53,293 nt of DNA from Candidatus Peribacteria bacterium RIFOXYB1_FULL_54_35 (GCA_001787755.1 MFYJ01000010.1:1277-54569), one strand, 5' to 3'; positions 15,818 to 24,837 are shown, counted from the first letter of the stretch. A program made the numbers and translations. The notes: generated by a model not told the origin, from the letters alone.

Positions 15818-17122
15818 ATGAAGTTGCACGGATGGAGAAGCCCAAAAGGTCTGTACCTGTGCTGCTGCAATACCATTGCGGCGATGGCACTTATTCCTCC
15901 GCTCATTGTGTTGTGCTATGGGATTCTGAGTTCAGAGACACCGGCGGTGGTGCAGAATATGTGGGTATTCCCATACTATGAACCGACGATTGTGGAGGAT
16001 GGCATGGTCGGTCCAGATCTCTACCAGCGTTTCCTTTCATCGGCAGCGTGGGCGGACGGTTTTTCGCCCTACAAAGATGTGCCGGCGAAATACATTTTTG
16101 CCAGACAGAATGCCCCTTTCTATCCACCGGTGACGTATTGGATGTACAGTAAACTCGTGCCACTTGGGTACAGAGTGGTGTATGCCGTGCACATGGTCGT
16201 GAAGATCGTGGTTTTCCTCGCAGTGGTGGGTTGGGTGCTGTGGGTTGCCAGGGCGAAGCCGCTCATTCCTCCGACAGTGTTTGCCATCCTCTCCTGCATT
16301 CTTCTCTCTCCCGTGGGGAAGTCTGAGATCCTGCAGGGGCAGTTCGAATTATTTGTTGCGGCAGCATACGCACTGGTCTATGCGATGCTGTTTTATCGTC
16401 CGAGGGTGTGGGTCCCTGTCGCGGGATTCCTGGCTTCGATCAAAGTATCCTCGCTCACATTCATTGCGCCATTCTCTCTCGTTGTCCTCTTGGCAGACAG
16501 AAGGCGCTCGGTGGGTGCCGTGAGCGTCCTCGCAGTGATGCTGGGGATACTGGTTCTCTTCTTCCCCTATCTCCTTGATTTCTCCCGTCACATCGTTGCG
16601 CATGAGTTCGTGCGGACGGAACTTTACTATGATCGAGTGCCTTACAGCTATGGCATCAGTTTTTTCCAAATACTGCCTTACTATGTTGGGAAGGGAATCA
16701 TCCTTCTCAGTGTGGCAATTGTTCTGATCGTCCTCTGCAGAGGGGATTCTCGTCACAGGGCAGAGGCGTTTCTGGCGGCCTCATTTCCTTTTGCGGTGAT
16801 GCTCATGTTGGAGGGAGCGGGGTTTGGGACGCGCTCTTATGCATACAAGGGTGTTACCTTCCTTGCGCTCCTGCCGGGATTGTATCTCTGGCTGGAAGCG
16901 AAATTGATTCCGACATGGTTTCAACGTCTTGTCACAGTCCTCTTCACAGTGCTCATTGCCTGTCTGCTGAACCTCTATCCGTTGAGGCCTTCTGTGCTCC
17001 TTGGAAACCGAACGGATCTGGTGTGGGTCTACCTGTACGCATCCGGCCTGTTCTTCGTGCTCACTCTGATGGCCATGCGGCTCCGGTCGGATGATGATTC
17101 CACCTACAGCAGAAATCCATGA
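15818..17122 (+). CDS. Polytopic glycosyltransferase, GT87/DUF2029-like (copy 2)
   Basis: 434 residues with about ten membrane helices, a tandem paralogue of the preceding gene 13 bp upstream. Landmarks are LYQRFLSSAAWADGFSPYKD after the first helix, PPVTYWMYSKLVPLGY, LSPVGKSEILQGQFELF, GFLASIKVSSLTFIAPF, and LLPGLYLWLEAKLIPTWFQR near the end. TACGAT at 15805-15810 lies seven bases before the ATG, so a separate leaderless start is possible besides transcription through copy 1. Its stop overlaps the ATG of mutY (ATGA), which suggests translational coupling. Copies 1 and 2 differ most in the external loops, so they may use different acceptors. The lipid-linked sugar donor is inferred from the family only. 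Confidence 0.72.
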   Translation: MKLHGWRSPKGLYLCCCNTIAAMALIPPLIVLCYGILSSETPAVVQNMWVFPYYEPTIVEDGMVGPDLYQRFLSSAAWADGFSPYKDVPAKYIFARQNAPFYPPVTYWMYSKLVPLGYRVVYAVHMVVKIVVFLAVVGWVLWVARAKPLIPPTVFAILSCILLSPVGKSEILQGQFELFVAAAYALVYAMLFYRPRVWVPVAGFLASIKVSSLTFIAPFSLVVLLADRRRSVGAVSVLAVMLGILVLFFPYLLDFSRHIVAHEFVRTELYYDRVPYSYGISFFQILPYYVGKGIILLSVAIVLIVLCRGDSRHRAEAFLAASFPFAVMLMLEGAGFGTRSYAYKGVTFLALLPGLYLWLEAKLIPTWFQRLVTVLFTVLIACLLNLYPLRPSVLLGNRTDLVWVYLYASGLFFVLTLMAMRLRSDDDSTYSRNP

Positions 17123-18078
17123 GGCGCCAGGAGCACATAGAGGCATTCGTGGAAGAACTGTGGTCTTGGTTTACAGGACATAAGCGCGTTCTCCCGTGGC
17201 GGGATTTGAATATTGCGGATGATACGGAGCGTGCATACCGCATCCTCGTTTCCGAGATCATGTTGCAGCAGACGCAGGTTTCCCGCGTTGAGAGCGTGTT
17301 TCCCGTGTTTCTGGAGGAATTTCCTTCTCTCCGGGATCTGGCGTCTGCATCGAACAGGGAAGTGCTCATTGCGTGGCGGGGCATGGGCTACAACGCGCGT
17401 GCTCTACGGTTGCGGGACATTGCCGGAAGTATCTGTAAGGAGCATGGAGGTGTTTTCCCGCAGGAGATGAATGATCTCCAGTCCCTCAAGGGAATTGGCC
17501 ACTACACGGCAGCAGCCGTCCGAAATTTTGCGTTCCTTCTTTCTACCCCCTGTCTCGATACCAATATCCGACGCATTATTCATCGTACGTTTGTGGGGCC
17601 GGAATGTCCCGACGGAACATGGAGCAAAGGAGATGATTATCTTCTGGGGATAGCAGCGCAGGCTCTTACAGAAGCATTGAGGAATTCCCGGTATACAACT
17701 GCAGACTGGCATGCTGCTCTGATGGATTTCGGCTCTCTTGTCTGCACGAAGACACATCCCAGATGGGATATCTGTCCTCTCACGCGGAGAGGTATCTGCA
17801 AAGCGGCTTATAAAGTGAGTCATGGAAGGAAGAAGGCGAAGGAAGAGCCGGGACGTCTTGTGGGATCGACATTTGTTCCCAATCGCATTTTCCGCGGGAG
17901 GATTATTGAAGAATTGAGGGATGAGCCCCGGGGATTACCTCAGGAGGAAATTGGCAGGAGAATCTGCGCTGACTGGTCTCCACGGCATCACAGGAAATGG
18001 TTGGGAGGGCTCCTCAAAAAGCTCAACGAAGATCAGTTGATCATTCAATCAGGTTCCAATTACGCGTTGTATCAGTGA
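17119..18078 (+). CDS. mutY: A/G-specific adenine DNA glycosylase (MutY-like)
   Basis: 319 residues. MutY removes adenine opposite 8-oxoguanine. The N-terminal glycosylase domain is intact: LPWRDLNIADDTERAYRILVSEIMLQQTQV with the catalytic Glu in SEIMLQQT, helix-hairpin-helix LKGIGHYTAAAV, and the catalytic Asp in CLDTNIRRIIHR. The iron-sulphur loop is irregular: it reads CTKTHPRWDICPLTRRGIC, so the first and third cysteines match C-x6-C-x2-C-x5-C, the second position is Trp and the last cysteine is displaced by two. The usual C-terminal NUDIX-like domain that recognises 8-oxoG is absent; instead about 75 residues (RGRIIEELRDEP...WLGGLLKKLNEDQLI) look like a winged-helix module, as in some actinobacterial MutY. 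The start overlaps the upstream stop by four bases. Confidence 0.88.
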   Translation: MRRQEHIEAFVEELWSWFTGHKRVLPWRDLNIADDTERAYRILVSEIMLQQTQVSRVESVFPVFLEEFPSLRDLASASNREVLIAWRGMGYNARALRLRDIAGSICKEHGGVFPQEMNDLQSLKGIGHYTAAAVRNFAFLLSTPCLDTNIRRIIHRTFVGPECPDGTWSKGDDYLLGIAAQALTEALRNSRYTTADWHAALMDFGSLVCTKTHPRWDICPLTRRGICKAAYKVSHGRKKAKEEPGRLVGSTFVPNRIFRGRIIEELRDEPRGLPQEEIGRRICADWSPRHHRKWLGGLLKKLNEDQLIIQSGSNYALYQ

Positions 18079-18091
18079 TGCAGAGTACGGT

Positions 18092-21000
18092 CTACCGACA
18101 GCGCCCCTGATCACAACCGTTCGAACAGAAGAACGGGCCGCTTGCCACGTATGTCCTTTCGTGGCAGAAGAACTCTTCTATGTTGGATGGGTCACGACAG
18201 TAGTCCGTTCTGGATACGGATCCCTTGGTGGTGGTACCGGTGACATTGCCGACTATGCCGCCGTCGCTGTCGTAGCAGTTCTCGTACATGCATGTGGAAT
18301 GGCAGCCGTCCCCGTACATGTTGTTCCCGTCGTCACATTCTTCCCACGGCGAATCCGTGATTCCGTCACCACACCTTGGTGTTCTGCAGTTGTTGCGGCA
18401 GCTGTCGGAGTTATTGGAGTTTCCGTCGTCACACTGTTCGCCAAGCCATGGCTGATGGATGCCATTACCGCAGATTTCAAAGAGGCAGAACTGGTCGCAG
18501 CCGTCTCCGCTCTGTGAGTTAGAGTCATCGCAATTCTCGTATCCCTGAATAATGCCGTCTCCGCAGATTGGGCGTCTGCAGTTATTGGTACATCCGTCGT
18601 TGTGTACGGTGTTTCCGTCATCACACTCCTCTCCGAGCCATGGCTGGTGAATGCCATTGCCGCATACTTCGGTGAGGCAGAAGTTATCACAACCGTCTCC
18701 TATGATTATGTTGTGGTCGTCGCACATTTCGTAGAGGCCCGGCTGTATGTACCCGTCGCCGCACGTTGCTCTCTTGCAGAGGTTCGTGCAGTTGTCTTCG
18801 TTCACGTAGTTTGCGTCATCGCACTCTTCTCCGAGGTGTGGCTGGGCGAAACCGTTTCCACAGACTTCATCGAGACAGAAATGGTCGCAGCCATCTCCAA
18901 ATATGAGGTTGCCATCGTCGCATATCTCCACTCCATTAAAGAGCCAGCCATCGCCGCAGACGTTCAGTCTGCAGTCAATAAGGCAGAAATCATTATTGGA
19001 AATGTTGCCGTCATCACACCATTCTCGCTGGAAGTTCGGATCGAATCCTTTGTAGTGAAATCCGTCTCCGCAGTATGCCCATTTGCAGTTATTACCCGTA
19101 ACGCACTCGTCATAGTCCTCGGAATCGCCGTCATCACACTGCTCTCTGTCCGGCTTGAGGTATCCGTCGCCGCAGCGTGCCTGTCGGCAGAATGCCGGGC
19201 ATTCGTCTGATGTGTCGAGGTTTCCGTCATCGCACTGCTCAAGAACGAAATTCACGATCCCGTCGTTGCAGATATTGAGTGTGCAGTTATTCAGACAGAT
19301 GTCGTTGTTCGAGTTATTCATATCGTCGCATTCCTCCGTGTTTTGGTTGGAGAAGCCGTCTCCGCAGAAGGGGAACATGCAGAACGTGGTGCAGTTGTCG
19401 TTATTGATGGTGTTCCCATCATCGCATTGCTCTCCTTGTTCAAGGATTCCATTGCCGCATCTCCTGTTGCCTCCGCCTGACCCGGAACCACCGCCAGATC
19501 CACTCCCGCCTCCCGAGCTCGAGCCGCCACCAGACCCAGATCCCCCGGACCCGGAACCACCTGATCCCGATCCTCCGGACCCGCTACCTCCCGATCCGGA
19601 ACCACCTGAGCCGCTACCTCCTGAACCAGATCCCCCGGACCCACTACCTCCCGAACCTGATCCTCCCGATCCAGAACCACCTGATCCACTTCCACCAGAT
19701 CCTGATCCACCGGAACCCGAACCACCTGATCCAGATCCTCCTGAACCAGAGCCTCCTGAACCTGAACCACCAGACCCAGATCCTCCTGAACCTGATCCTC
19801 CCGATCCAGAACCACCTGATCCACTACCTCCCGATCCCGAGCCACCTGATCCGCTACCTCCCGAACCTGATCCTCCCGATCCAGAACCACCTGATCCAGA
19901 TCCGCCCGAACCAGAGCCTCCTGAACCTGAACCACCAGACCCAGATCCCCCGGACCCGGAGCCACCTGATCCCGATCCTCCGGATCCGCTACCTCCTGAC
20001 CCTGAACCACCTGATCCAGAACCGCCTGATCCCGATCCACCCGAACCAGATCCTCCTGACCCGGAGCCACCTGATCCGCTACCTCCTGATCCAGATCCTC
20101 CTGACCCGGAGCCACCTGATCCGCTACCTCCTGAACCAGATCCACCCGAACCAGATCCTCCTGATCCCGATCCTCCGGAACCGCTACCTCCGGACCCAGA
20201 GCCACCTGATCCAGAACCGCCAGATCCACTACCTCCAGAACCAGATCCTCCTGAACCCGAACCACCAGACCCAGATCCACCAGAACCACTCCCTCCGGAC
20301 CCAGAACCACCTGAGCCGCTACCTCCTGAACCTGATCCTCCAGAACCAGATCCTCCTGAACCTGAACCACCTGATCCAGATCCACCAGAACCACTCCCGC
20401 CTCCGGAACTCGATCCACTCCCTCCTCCCGAACCAGATCCACCGGATCCGCTGCCACCCGATCCCGATCCACTGTCGTTTCCTGAGCCGTCTGATCCTCC
20501 GGTTCCATCCCCGCCTGCCGATTCGCTGCCAGATGCATCCGGGGCCGCAGCCCGCAAATCATCGATGGTGATCAATATTGCAGTTGGCGAGGGGAAAGGA
20601 GTGACAAAATCGAATGGTGTGGCAACAACGGTGCCGAGTTCTTTGAAGAGGAGAATCTGGTAAATTGCCCAGGCGACTTCATCACGTGTCATGAGTCCGG
20701 CCGGGAAGAGCCGTTCCTGGTCATAGAGGAAGAGGTTGTACTTTTCGGCGATACCGGCATAACGCGCAAACCACTCTTTCGGCGGGACATCTTTGTAGCT
20801 GTAGGGGATATTCTGTTCTAATGCGAAAGCGTTCGTCAGCATCTTCAAAAATTCCGCACGGTTTATCGTAAGTGCAGGTCCGAATGTCCCATCAGGGTAC
20901 CCGTGCATCAGTCCGTGCTGTACCGCACTCAATGCAAATTTCTCGTACCAGGATTTCGCTTCGATATCCGGGAAATGTTTATTGTTTTTGAGATCCAATA

Positions 21001-21298
21001 CTTCATATTTTGCTGCCAGAAGCAGCATTTTTGCGGCCTCTACCCGCTGTACCGATAGGTAGCCGCGGAATGTACCGTCCGGGTAACCGTCTATCACTCC
21101 GTTGCGCTGAAGATAGAGAGCAGCAATGCCTTCGTAGCTGAACGGATTAATATCCGACAGTGTTTTTGCAGTTGTTGCATTCTCCCGTGCGCGGCTCACT
21201 GTCACTATGGTGAGCACCGTCAGGATCGCCCCCACCGCAAGCATGTGTGCGAGAGGAAGGTACCTATGTTTGGCCTGATCTGAAACGGTGCGGGCCAT
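18092..21298 (-). CDS. S-layer-anchored protein: three SLH domains, GSG-repeat stalk, twelve DUF4215 repeats
   Basis: 1068 residues. A signal anchor (about 13-35, YLPLAHMLAVGAILTVLTIV) is followed by three SLH domains at about 52-105, 108-170 and 172-228, two with the hallmark GYPDGTF (VIDGYPDGTF, LMHGYPDGTF) and one degenerate. SLH domains tether proteins to secondary cell-wall polymer. Residues about 250-610 are almost pure (GSGGS)n. The last 450 residues hold twelve DUF4215/Myxococcus-type Cys repeats, each starting CGDG or CGNG and containing E-CDDGN----D-C---C. A last segment with CHERTY and CSNGCDQGRC ends the protein. It should be a wall-bound projecting protein with a disulphide-rich head, possibly an adhesin. 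Its start lies eight bases after the stop of the next gene upstream, so the two form an operon. It is convergent with mutY (13-bp gap). Confidence 0.9.
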   Translation of the reverse strand: MARTVSDQAKHRYLPLAHMLAVGAILTVLTIVTVSRARENATTAKTLSDINPFSYEGIAALYLQRNGVIDGYPDGTFRGYLSVQRVEAAKMLLLAAKYEVLDLKNNKHFPDIEAKSWYEKFALSAVQHGLMHGYPDGTFGPALTINRAEFLKMLTNAFALEQNIPYSYKDVPPKEWFARYAGIAEKYNLFLYDQERLFPAGLMTRDEVAWAIYQILLFKELGTVVATPFDFVTPFPSPTAILITIDDLRAAAPDASGSESAGGDGTGGSDGSGNDSGSGSGGSGSGGSGSGGGSGSSSGGGSGSGGSGSGGSGSGGSGSGGSGSGGSGSGGSGSGGSGSGGSGSGGSGSGGSGSGGSGSGGSGSGGSGSGGSGSGGSGSGGSGSGGSGSGGSGSGGSGSGGSGSGGSGSGGSGSGGSGSGGSGSGGSGSGGSGSGGSGSGGSGSGGSGSGGSGSGGSGSGGSGSGGSGSGGSGSGGSGSGGSGSGGSGSGGSGSGGSGSGGSGSGGSGSGGSGSGGSGSGGSGSGGSGSGGSGSGGSGSGGSGSGGSGSGGSGSGGSGSGGSGSGGSGSGGSGSGGSGSGGSGSGGSGSGGGSSSGGGSGSGGGSGSGGGNRRCGNGILEQGEQCDDGNTINNDNCTTFCMFPFCGDGFSNQNTEECDDMNNSNNDICLNNCTLNICNDGIVNFVLEQCDDGNLDTSDECPAFCRQARCGDGYLKPDREQCDDGDSEDYDECVTGNNCKWAYCGDGFHYKGFDPNFQREWCDDGNISNNDFCLIDCRLNVCGDGWLFNGVEICDDGNLIFGDGCDHFCLDEVCGNGFAQPHLGEECDDANYVNEDNCTNLCKRATCGDGYIQPGLYEMCDDHNIIIGDGCDNFCLTEVCGNGIHQPWLGEECDDGNTVHNDGCTNNCRRPICGDGIIQGYENCDDSNSQSGDGCDQFCLFEICGNGIHQPWLGEQCDDGNSNNSDSCRNNCRTPRCGDGITDSPWEECDDGNNMYGDGCHSTCMYENCYDSDGGIVGNVTGTTTKGSVSRTDYCRDPSNIEEFFCHERTYVASGPFFCSNGCDQGRCR
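19480..20510 (-). repeat. Coding low-complexity tract (GSGGS)n
   Basis: About 1 kb of degenerate 15-bp units encodes Gly-Ser-Gly-Gly-Ser inside the SLH protein. Synonymous codons vary (GGA, GGT, GGC, GGG; TCA, TCC, TCT, AGT, AGC), so the peptide is kept while the DNA has diverged. In the opposite frame it gives a spurious Pro/Asp/Glu ORF. Confidence 0.85.
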
Positions 21299-21306
21299 GT
21301 GCGAAC

Positions 21307-22449
21307 CTATGTAGTTGTGTCTGCGCTGGTATCTTTCTCGTCCATGGCTGCGAGTGCTTTTTCCAGTCGTTCAGATTTCTGCTGAGGTCCGCTCGCTATG
21401 TTCTGAGGGGGCGGGGGCGCATCTGTGCTCACAGTGGCAGATTTCTTCTTCCTGAGGAGCATGATGAATGCAAACACAATACCGACGACGATTGCAGCTA
21501 CCCCAATGAGAATTGTGCTCAGACTCAAACCGCCTTTCTCTTCAGGGGCGGCGGGTGCTGTTGCTTGTTCTTCTTCCGTTGGCGGGGTTTCTGCTGGTTC
21601 CTCCGGGGTCTCTTCTCCCGCCGCTCCTTCCTGCCCGGAGATGAGTGCTTCCTGCTCTTCCAGGAGTTGCTGCAGAACCGGATCCTCTGTGACTGGTGTG
21701 CCCAGCTGTTGCGTCGTTGCACCTCCCTCATCTTCCTGGTTCACGACTTTCCCTTTTCGGAACAGGGCACGCTCTGACGAAGATGTTTCGGCAAATGCAC
21801 CTATTTCTTCGATCTGCCTGAACAGGTCTTCCTGGTTAGAGTCTGCAGAGGATGTTCCTGCGGTTTGCTCGCCTGCAAGAGGATTTCCCATTTGGCCGTC
21901 GGCCGGTGCGGCTTCTGAAGAAACGGCAGGCGGTGGCGGGGGTGGAGGAGGCGGGGGAGGTGGAGGTGGAGGTGGGGGAGCGTAACGTGCTCTTCCTGCC
22001 GCTACAGACTGCATGAGTCTTGCATCCTTCTGCGCGAGGTACTGGAAGGGATCCGGTATATTCACACGGAATACGAATGCAATTGTATTTTTTTGCAGGT
22101 ATGTGACGAAGAAAAATCCTGATTCGGGAACGTAGTACATTTGTTCCTGTACATTTGGATCTATGATGAGCTCAGGATCATTCACGTATCCCACTGGTTG
22201 CCATGGGCCGAGGAAAGCACACCGTGGATCAAGAATATCCTGCATCATTCCTTCGTAGGTCCACTGGAGATTGTAGATGTCATCAACTGCCACGAGCTTC
22301 CCAAATTCAGTCTTCTTGTCCTGGCAGCTGGCGGAAACCCAGTTGAACGGTGGCATAAACTGAGCGGTGGCCGTATGCATTACCTGCAGCCCTGCGATGG
22401 CTGAGACCACCAAGAGACCCAGTATTTTTATGGATGGACGAGTAAACAT
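21307..22449 (-). CDS. Type I membrane protein with polyproline tract
   Basis: 380 residues from the ATG at 22449. The upstream in-frame ATG at 22494 would lie at or before the promoter. A signal peptide (FTRPSIKILGLLVVSAIAGLQV, cleavage near TATAQF) precedes an external domain of about 130 residues with two cysteines and many aromatic residues (NLQWTYEGMMQDILDP, YYVPESGFFFVTYLQK). Then come an uninterrupted run of 17 prolines (about 160-176), an acidic Ala/Glu/Gln stretch and a C-terminal membrane helix (LSTILIGVAAIVVGIVFAFIMLL) followed by RKKK and a 45-residue cytosolic tail. No LPxTG motif is present. I recognise no family. It is the first gene of a transcript with the SLH protein, so a joint role at the cell surface is likely. 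Confidence 0.75.
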   Translation of the reverse strand: MFTRPSIKILGLLVVSAIAGLQVMHTATAQFMPPFNWVSASCQDKKTEFGKLVAVDDIYNLQWTYEGMMQDILDPRCAFLGPWQPVGYVNDPELIIDPNVQEQMYYVPESGFFFVTYLQKNTIAFVFRVNIPDPFQYLAQKDARLMQSVAAGRARYAPPPPPPPPPPPPPPPPPAVSSEAAPADGQMGNPLAGEQTAGTSSADSNQEDLFRQIEEIGAFAETSSSERALFRKGKVVNQEDEGGATTQQLGTPVTEDPVLQQLLEEQEALISGQEGAAGEETPEEPAETPPTEEEQATAPAAPEEKGGLSLSTILIGVAAIVVGIVFAFIMLLRKKKSATVSTDAPPPPQNIASGPQQKSERLEKALAAMDEKDTSADTTT

Positions 22450-22482
22450 AGCAGTGAGGGGAATTTGTGTTTGTATCGAAGA

Positions 22483-22511
22483 ATTATAGCTCAAATCGCC
22501 AAATTTCTCAA
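22483..22511 (-). promoter_or_regulatory. Promoter of the polyproline/SLH operon
   Basis: On the minus strand TTGAGA (22511-22506), 17-bp spacer, TATAAT (22488-22483). The predicted start is near 22476, about 27 nt before the ATG at 22449. Confidence 0.7.
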
Positions 22512-22513
22512 GA

Positions 22514-22536
22514 GGGCCGGCTCAGGGAGCCGGCCC
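22514..22536 (-). terminator. Terminator-like hairpin after the RNase Y gene
   Basis: A perfect nine-base-pair GC stem (GGGCCGGCT/AGCCGGCCC) with a 5-nt loop lies 23 bp after the rny stop and just before the next promoter. The tail is TCTTG, so the U-run is weak. Confidence 0.55.
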
Positions 22537-22559
22537 GTACAGGCAAAATAGCGCAAAAT

Positions 22560-24116
22560 TCAGGTGGCGGAGGCCTCTATGCGTCTTTCCCTGATAACAT
22601 TGACCTTAATGACGCCGGGGTAGGTAAGTTCATCTTCCACCTTTTTGGCAATGTCCTTTGCCATTTTCTCCTGTCCGAGATCGTCGACTTTTGCCGTATC
22701 CACATAGATGCGGATCTCACGGCCGGCGGAAATCGCAAAGGCTCGTTCCACACCTGGGAAGCTCTTTGCGAGCTCTTCCAGCTCCTTGAGGCGCTGGATG
22801 TAGGCTTCCATGGACTCGCGGCGGGAGCCCGGCCGTGCGCCGGAAATGGCATCTGCTGCAGCAACAATGAACGCTTCGGGTGATTCCATAGGAATATCTT
22901 CATGGTGTGCTGCTATACAGTGCACCACTTCCGGCCGTACCTTGAAGCGCTTGCAGATTTCCACGCCGATTTCCACATGTGTACCGGATACCTCGTGGTC
23001 GAGGGCTTTTCCGATGTCGTGGAGGAGACATCCTTCTGCAACTATCTGCTCATCTGCCCCAATTTCCTGGGCAAGCATGCGCCCGATGTGTGCCATTTCC
23101 ACGGAGTGCTTGAGAATATTCTGGCCGTAGCTCGTGCGGAAGCGGAGGCGGCCGATGATCTTGAGGAGATCCTGAGGGTAGTTCTTTATGCCGAGCTCAT
23201 CCGTCGCACGCTTGCCGAATTCCAGCATCATTTTGCCGACTTCCTGCTTCATTTTGGTCACGACTTCCTCAATGCGTGCCGGTTGGATGCGTCCGTCCTT
23301 AATAAGTTTTTCCATGGCGAGTTTGGCCACGTACCGGCGTGCGAGATCGTATCCCGAGATCACGATGGCGCCGGGAGTGTCATCGATGATGATATCTACC
23401 CCGGTCATCTTCTCGAATGCGATGATATTGCGCCCCTCCTTCCCGATGATTTTCCCTTTCACATCATCGGAAGGAAGCTGCACGATGGTGGCGGTAGACT
23501 CGGTGGCTACCTCGGAGGCATAGCGTTGCATGGCTTCTGCAAGCAGATTTTTTGCCTCATCCTCATACTCCTCCTGCAGGTGCTGCTTCTGGAGCTTGAT
23601 CTGCGATGCGAAGTACCCGGAAAACTCATGTTCGAGCTCCCCGGAGAGTTGTTTCTTTGCTTCCTCCTCCGAGAGCTTGGCTACCTGCTCGAGCGCTGTG
23701 CGGTGCTGCTGGCTTGCTGCTGAGAGCTCCGTTTTCAGCTTACTCACATCATCCTGCTGCGATTGCAGGTTGTTGCGCTGGCGCTCTATGTCGCGCACTT
23801 TCTCATCCAGGCTCTTCTCCTTCTCTTCCAGGCGGCCTTCCATTTTTTCCAGTCTGGTCTCCATCTCGCTTGCCTGCAGCTTTGCCTCGCTCAGAATTTC
23901 TCTGGCCTGTGCCCTGGCTTCGGCTTCGGCAGTTTTTGCCTGGTTTTTTATCTGTACTATCTGGTTTTCTAGTTTCGAGAGCGCATGTTCTTTCTCATTG
24001 ATCTCTGCCTGGAGGCTTGCAGAAATCTTCTTGCCCTTCGAGAACCAGAACCAGCCTGTGAGGAGTCCCAGAAACACTCCGGCGAGGAGTGCAAGAAAGA
24101 CGATGGTGTATTCCAT
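22560..24116 (-). CDS. rny: Ribonuclease Y
   Basis: 518 residues, the standard length. RNase Y is the membrane-bound endoribonuclease that starts mRNA decay in many bacteria without RNase E. An N-terminal membrane helix (about 3-24, with ALLAGVFLGLLTGWFWF) is followed by a long coiled coil (about 30-200, rich in Glu, Lys, Gln and Ala). The KH domain (about 212-265) has VQLPSDDVKGKIIGKEGRNI with the GKEG loop. The HD domain (about 335-430) has HSVEMAHIGRMLAQEIG and the metal-binding LLHDIGKALDHE. The end reads YPGVIKVNVIRERRIEA, typical for the family. It is followed by a hairpin and separated from the surface-protein operon by that operon's own promoter. Confidence 0.96.
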   Translation of the reverse strand: MEYTIVFLALLAGVFLGLLTGWFWFSKGKKISASLQAEINEKEHALSKLENQIVQIKNQAKTAEAEARAQAREILSEAKLQASEMETRLEKMEGRLEEKEKSLDEKVRDIERQRNNLQSQQDDVSKLKTELSAASQQHRTALEQVAKLSEEEAKKQLSGELEHEFSGYFASQIKLQKQHLQEEYEDEAKNLLAEAMQRYASEVATESTATIVQLPSDDVKGKIIGKEGRNIIAFEKMTGVDIIIDDTPGAIVISGYDLARRYVAKLAMEKLIKDGRIQPARIEEVVTKMKQEVGKMMLEFGKRATDELGIKNYPQDLLKIIGRLRFRTSYGQNILKHSVEMAHIGRMLAQEIGADEQIVAEGCLLHDIGKALDHEVSGTHVEIGVEICKRFKVRPEVVHCIAAHHEDIPMESPEAFIVAAADAISGARPGSRRESMEAYIQRLKELEELAKSFPGVERAFAISAGREIRIYVDTAKVDDLGQEKMAKDIAKKVEDELTYPGVIKVNVIRERRIEASAT

Positions 24117-24456
24117 AGGAACATTGGGGTCAGAAGTGAAAAAAGCACCTCTGAGACACCCTCTCGGTTACCTGATCCGGCCGATGTTATTCACTGGAGA
24201 AACGGAAGTTCGAGTGAAGAAAATGGTCATTATCAAGTGTTCAGTAACATGTGAGAGAGTACTCAAGTGCAGTACTGTTATCATCGTACACTGTTTTGCC
24301 CCCCGGTGCGAGGAGGGGGAAGAGCTTTTCTACAAGCCAAACTCACGAAGGTAAGAGCAAAAGAAGAGTTGACAGAGGTTTGGAATATTTCATCAGAAGA
24401 TGTTGAAAAAACTCAGGGACCTTCTCGCTCTCATGACGTAAGGAATCGCTGGCTCC
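24117..24456. other. Gap without a recognised gene
   Basis: This 340-bp stretch lies upstream of rny. I see no credible reading frame, no stable terminator and only weak promoter-like boxes (TTGACA at about 24370 lacks a matching -10). It should hold the rny promoter and the 3' end of the small minus-strand gene at 24457. Confidence 0.5.
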
Positions 24457-24657
24457 TCAGCGCCACTTGCCACCATCCAATCGCATTCTTGCCTGTTGCT
24501 GCACCAGCTTCTGCAGCTCGCCCACGGCGAAGTCCTGCGCGAGATCGGATGGCTGGACTCGCACTTCTCCTTCCGTTCCATCGAGTCTTTTGAGGACGAG
24601 TGTGTCGGTTCCCTCCAGATGGTCAACGAAGTGGGTATCTGTTGTTTCTCCAGTCAT
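24457..24657 (-). CDS. Small hypothetical protein, 66 aa
   Basis: This minus-strand frame has a natural protein composition (MTGETTDTHFVDHLEG, then LVLKRLDGTEGEVRVQPSDL, ending QKLVQQQARMRLDGGKWR): acidic first half, beta-like centre and amphipathic helix near the end. No family was recognised. The overlapping minus-strand frame at 24393-24626 and the 5' extension of the plus-strand gene look like shadows, being Trp/Ser/Cys-rich. It would be divergent from the lamin-tail gene. A single cytosolic domain is likely. Confidence 0.45.
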   Translation of the reverse strand: MTGETTDTHFVDHLEGTDTLVLKRLDGTEGEVRVQPSDLAQDFAVGELQKLVQQQARMRLDGGKWR

Positions 24658-24837
24658 AGTGGGGCGGGGAAAGAAGGGGGGAATTCTCTGCCCCCTCCCG
24701 TTCCCTTGTCAAACGATTGGGTTCTTACAGGGGGTAGAACGGGTTTTTTGTGGTGCGGGAGCGGCATCATCACCTCTCAGCGTGGGATTTTTCTCAGGTC
24801 TCTGGAGGGGAATAGTGTCTGCTGTTGTACTGGATGG

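Noticed and set aside
19155-20663. 502-codon plus-strand ORF of Pro/Asp/Glu repeats
   Set aside because: Antisense of the GSGGS stalk of the SLH protein, whose flanking domains are all in the minus-strand frame.
21307-22449. Sortase signal at the end of the polyproline protein
   Set aside because: No LPxTG-like motif before the helix, and the tail after the helix is 45 residues long, so it is a normal membrane anchor.
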